A stretch of 64,000 nt of DNA from Clostridium sp. AT4 (lineage in GTDB: Bacteria; Bacillota; Clostridia; Lachnospirales; Lachnospiraceae), in NCBI RefSeq assembly GCF_001517625.2, contig NZ_LN999828.1, positions 1,380,303-1,444,302 of the forward strand, in the 5' to 3' direction. A program made the position numbers and the translations under genes. Below, piece after piece: positions 62,307 through 64,000 of the stretch. Each line of letters starts with the position of its first letter. Position 1 is the first letter of the stretch. The notes under the pieces were generated by a model. It saw only the letters and a list, made by a program, of their open reading frames with translations. It had not been told where the DNA came from and ran no database searches.

Positions 62307-64000
62307 TTATATAGTCACCTCTTTTCCTTTGTCCATCTGTTTGCCCGGCTTTTCAGCTCCTGCAACCTTTGCTTTCATCACCTCCAACTTCGCCTTCAGA
62401 GACACTCTTTCTGCAGGTGCATCTGCATACTGCCTGATGCCCTTATCCTGCTCTGTACCCACTGCTTTCTCTGCAATCGGAATATTCTTCGCCGGACGGT
62501 CTGCAACCTCTTTTTCACTCTTTGGAGCTTCCGGCTCATCATCCATATCAATCCCATCATTGCCCTTTTCATCCATGTTAAGCAGGGCATTTAATGCCGA
62601 CAGACGCTCTAACTTCTCCGCAAGCTCCGCTTCCTGTGCAAAAGGCTTGGTTACTTCCACCTTTGCGGTTTCAAGCTGATGCTCCACCGTTTCAAGTTTT
62701 GTCTGTGCTTCCATGAGTTGCTTTGGCATGGACTCCAGTGCATGGTTGATACGGGAGATATTGCCGAGTGGGTCTGAACCGACTTCCAGATTGTGTGAAA
62801 GCTGACCTTTCAGGTTCATCACAAATTTGTGGTTGAATGCATCAAAGGATACTGCCATCTTAAAACCTGCATATTCGCCAATGACCGCAGGGGCATTGAC
62901 TGTTTTTATTTCTTTGCACATCTCCACAAGGGCTGTTCCGGCTTCTTTCTTATCCGTATAGAGCTTATCCCCCACTTTCATGGAAAACTGCTCTTTGTCC
63001 ACCGGAAGATTTGCTTTTGCAGTCTGAATGTCCGCCTGCATCCCGCTGATACGCTCCTTTAAAATCGTGATCTGCTGAGGATAATGCTTTGCAATGTTGT
63101 CCTCCAGTCGGTATTTCTGACTGGTATGGTTTGCTTTCATAAGTTTCAGTTTTGAAACCTGAATATCGAGGTCCATCTTTTCCTTAATGTAAGGATTTCC
63201 TGTTGCCAGAGCCTTGACCTCCGCATAAGTAAGTGCCGCCTCATCCACATCCTCACAGGAACGTACCGGTGATTTACTTGTCATGATCTGACCGATGAAT
63301 TTCTGCTTGTTCTCAATGAGCTGCCACGAATAACTGTCAAAGGTTCCTTCTGTCACATAGCGGAAAATCTTTACCTTGGGATTAAGATTGCCCTGTCGTA
63401 AAATACGCCCCTCCTGCTGTTCAATGTCAGAAGGACGCCAAGGCACATCAAGGTGGTGCAGTGCGATAAGTCTGTCCTGCACATTGGTTCCGGCTCCCAT
63501 CTTCTGTGTGGAACCAAGCAAAAAACGGACCTGTCCGCTTCTTACTTTTCCGAACAGCTCCGCTTTCCTAAGCTCCGTATTTGCTTCATGTATAAATGCG
63601 ATTTCTTCCGGTGGGACACCTTTTTCTATCAGCTTGTTTCGGATGTCCTCATAAACATTAAATGTACCATCTCCTTTCGGTGTTGACAGGTCACAGAAAA
63701 TAAGCTGCGTTGATTTCTGCTCCTTTGTCTGCTCCCATATTTCAAATGCCTTTTCCACACAGGTGCTTGCCTTTGAATTTTCATCATCCGGCAGCATATC
63801 ATTGATAAGCCTCTGGTCTAATGCCAGCTTTCTTCCGTCATTGGTAATCTTTAGCATATTGTCCTCATAAGGCTGTACCTGTCTGTCACGCACGGCTTCT
63901 GCCCTTTCTGCCAAAGATGCCACCATGTCCTGCTGGTATTCACTTGGCTTTAGCACCACATTTTCATACTCTGCTTCCGGCACAGGAAGATTTAGCATAT
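62307..64000 (-). CDS. SNF2-type helicase/DNA methylase of the ICE, C-terminal part only
   Basis: The open frame runs off the right edge, so only about 564 C-terminal residues are seen. It contains the helicase C-terminal half: RFLLGSTQKMGAGTNVQDRL and HHLDVPWRPSDIEQQEGRIL with motif VI (QxxGRxxRQG). A long helical, coiled-coil region follows, ending in VSLKAKLEVMKAKVAGAEKP. Tn1549-like ICEs carry proteins of over 2,000 residues that join an N6-adenine methylase and SNF2 helicase; this tail fits. A copy of part of its end is found at 31387-31474. The tail motif VSLKA(K/R)L also ends the polyvalent protein. Confidence 0.85.
   Translation of the reverse strand, partial: MLNLPVPEAEYENVVLKPSEYQQDMVASLAERAEAVRDRQVQPYEDNMLKITNDGRKLALDQRLINDMLPDDENSKASTCVEKAFEIWEQTKEQKSTQLIFCDLSTPKGDGTFNVYEDIRNKLIEKGVPPEEIAFIHEANTELRKAELFGKVRSGQVRFLLGSTQKMGAGTNVQDRLIALHHLDVPWRPSDIEQQEGRILRQGNLNPKVKIFRYVTEGTFDSYSWQLIENKQKFIGQIMTSKSPVRSCEDVDEAALTYAEVKALATGNPYIKEKMDLDIQVSKLKLMKANHTSQKYRLEDNIAKHYPQQITILKERISGMQADIQTAKANLPVDKEQFSMKVGDKLYTDKKEAGTALVEMCKEIKTVNAPAVIGEYAGFKMAVSFDAFNHKFVMNLKGQLSHNLEVGSDPLGNISRINHALESMPKQLMEAQTKLETVEHQLETAKVEVTKPFAQEAELAEKLERLSALNALLNMDEKGNDGIDMDDEPEAPKSEKEVADRPAKNIPIAEKAVGTEQDKGIRQYADAPAERVSLKAKLEVMKAKVAGAEKPGKQMDKGKEVTI

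Overview
The window looks like a chromosome segment of an endospore-forming, low-to-middle GC Gram-positive anaerobe, most likely a gut Lachnospiraceae/Clostridia member, interrupted by the beginning of a large integrative and conjugative element (ICE). The host assignment is inferred from gene content: YqfC/YqfD sporulation proteins, a SpoVB-like flippase, a BofC-like protein, the long clostridial type of PRPP synthetase, and the gene order phoH-ybeY.

Region 1 (1-30 kb) is ordinary core genome, nearly all on the minus strand. Read in the direction of transcription it holds yqfC-yqfD-phoH-ybeY, a SpoVB-like flippase, a BofC-like protein, two flavoproteins, proB-DUF896-proA, a signal peptidase, miaB-mutS-trmD, a CNNM/CorC transporter, rplS, a second signal peptidase, ylqF-rnhB-yraN-pgeF, and a separate run of DUF512 protein-der-plsY-gpsA. 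Two genes run the other way: prs, with its own consensus promoter and terminator, and a DUF4397 protein with a repeated proline/glycine segment, facing yqfC.

Region 2 (30.2-34.3 kb) is a graveyard of broken genes. It has a sigma-like HTH remnant, pieces of a DUF1016 protein and a winged-helix protein, the last codons of an ICE helicase gene fused to a 243-bp fragment of metG, a broken PIN-toxin/antitoxin pair, a broken IS630-type element, and a second, longer metG 3' end cut at 34,257. That cut lies beside the ICE integrase.

Region 3 (34.3-64 kb and beyond) is a Tn1549-like ICE: integrase, small DNA-binding proteins, a hairpin-rich oriT candidate, mobC and relaxase on the left, and TnpW-like, ArdC/YodL/nucleotidyltransferase polyvalent protein, GNAT toxin-antitoxin and SNF2 helicase/methylase tail on the right. 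Between them sits a roughly 17-kb beta-lactam response island. It contains one intact BlaI repressor, a truncated second blaI, two BlaR1 sensor-proteases, a class A and a class D beta-lactamase, and a four-gene operon encoding a MecA-like penicillin-binding protein followed by three paralogous membrane-anchored or lipoproteins of unknown function.

The main discovery candidate is the wiring of this island. Copies of the dyad TTAC-N4-GTAA overlap near-consensus promoters in front of blaI, upstream of the class A beta-lactamase, and in front of the PBP operon. One BlaI therefore probably controls drug destruction, a substitute target and three uncharacterised surface proteins, with two different sensors feeding one repressor. 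The island is mosaic in base composition and carries an IS256-family element and the remnant of another, which suggests stepwise assembly.
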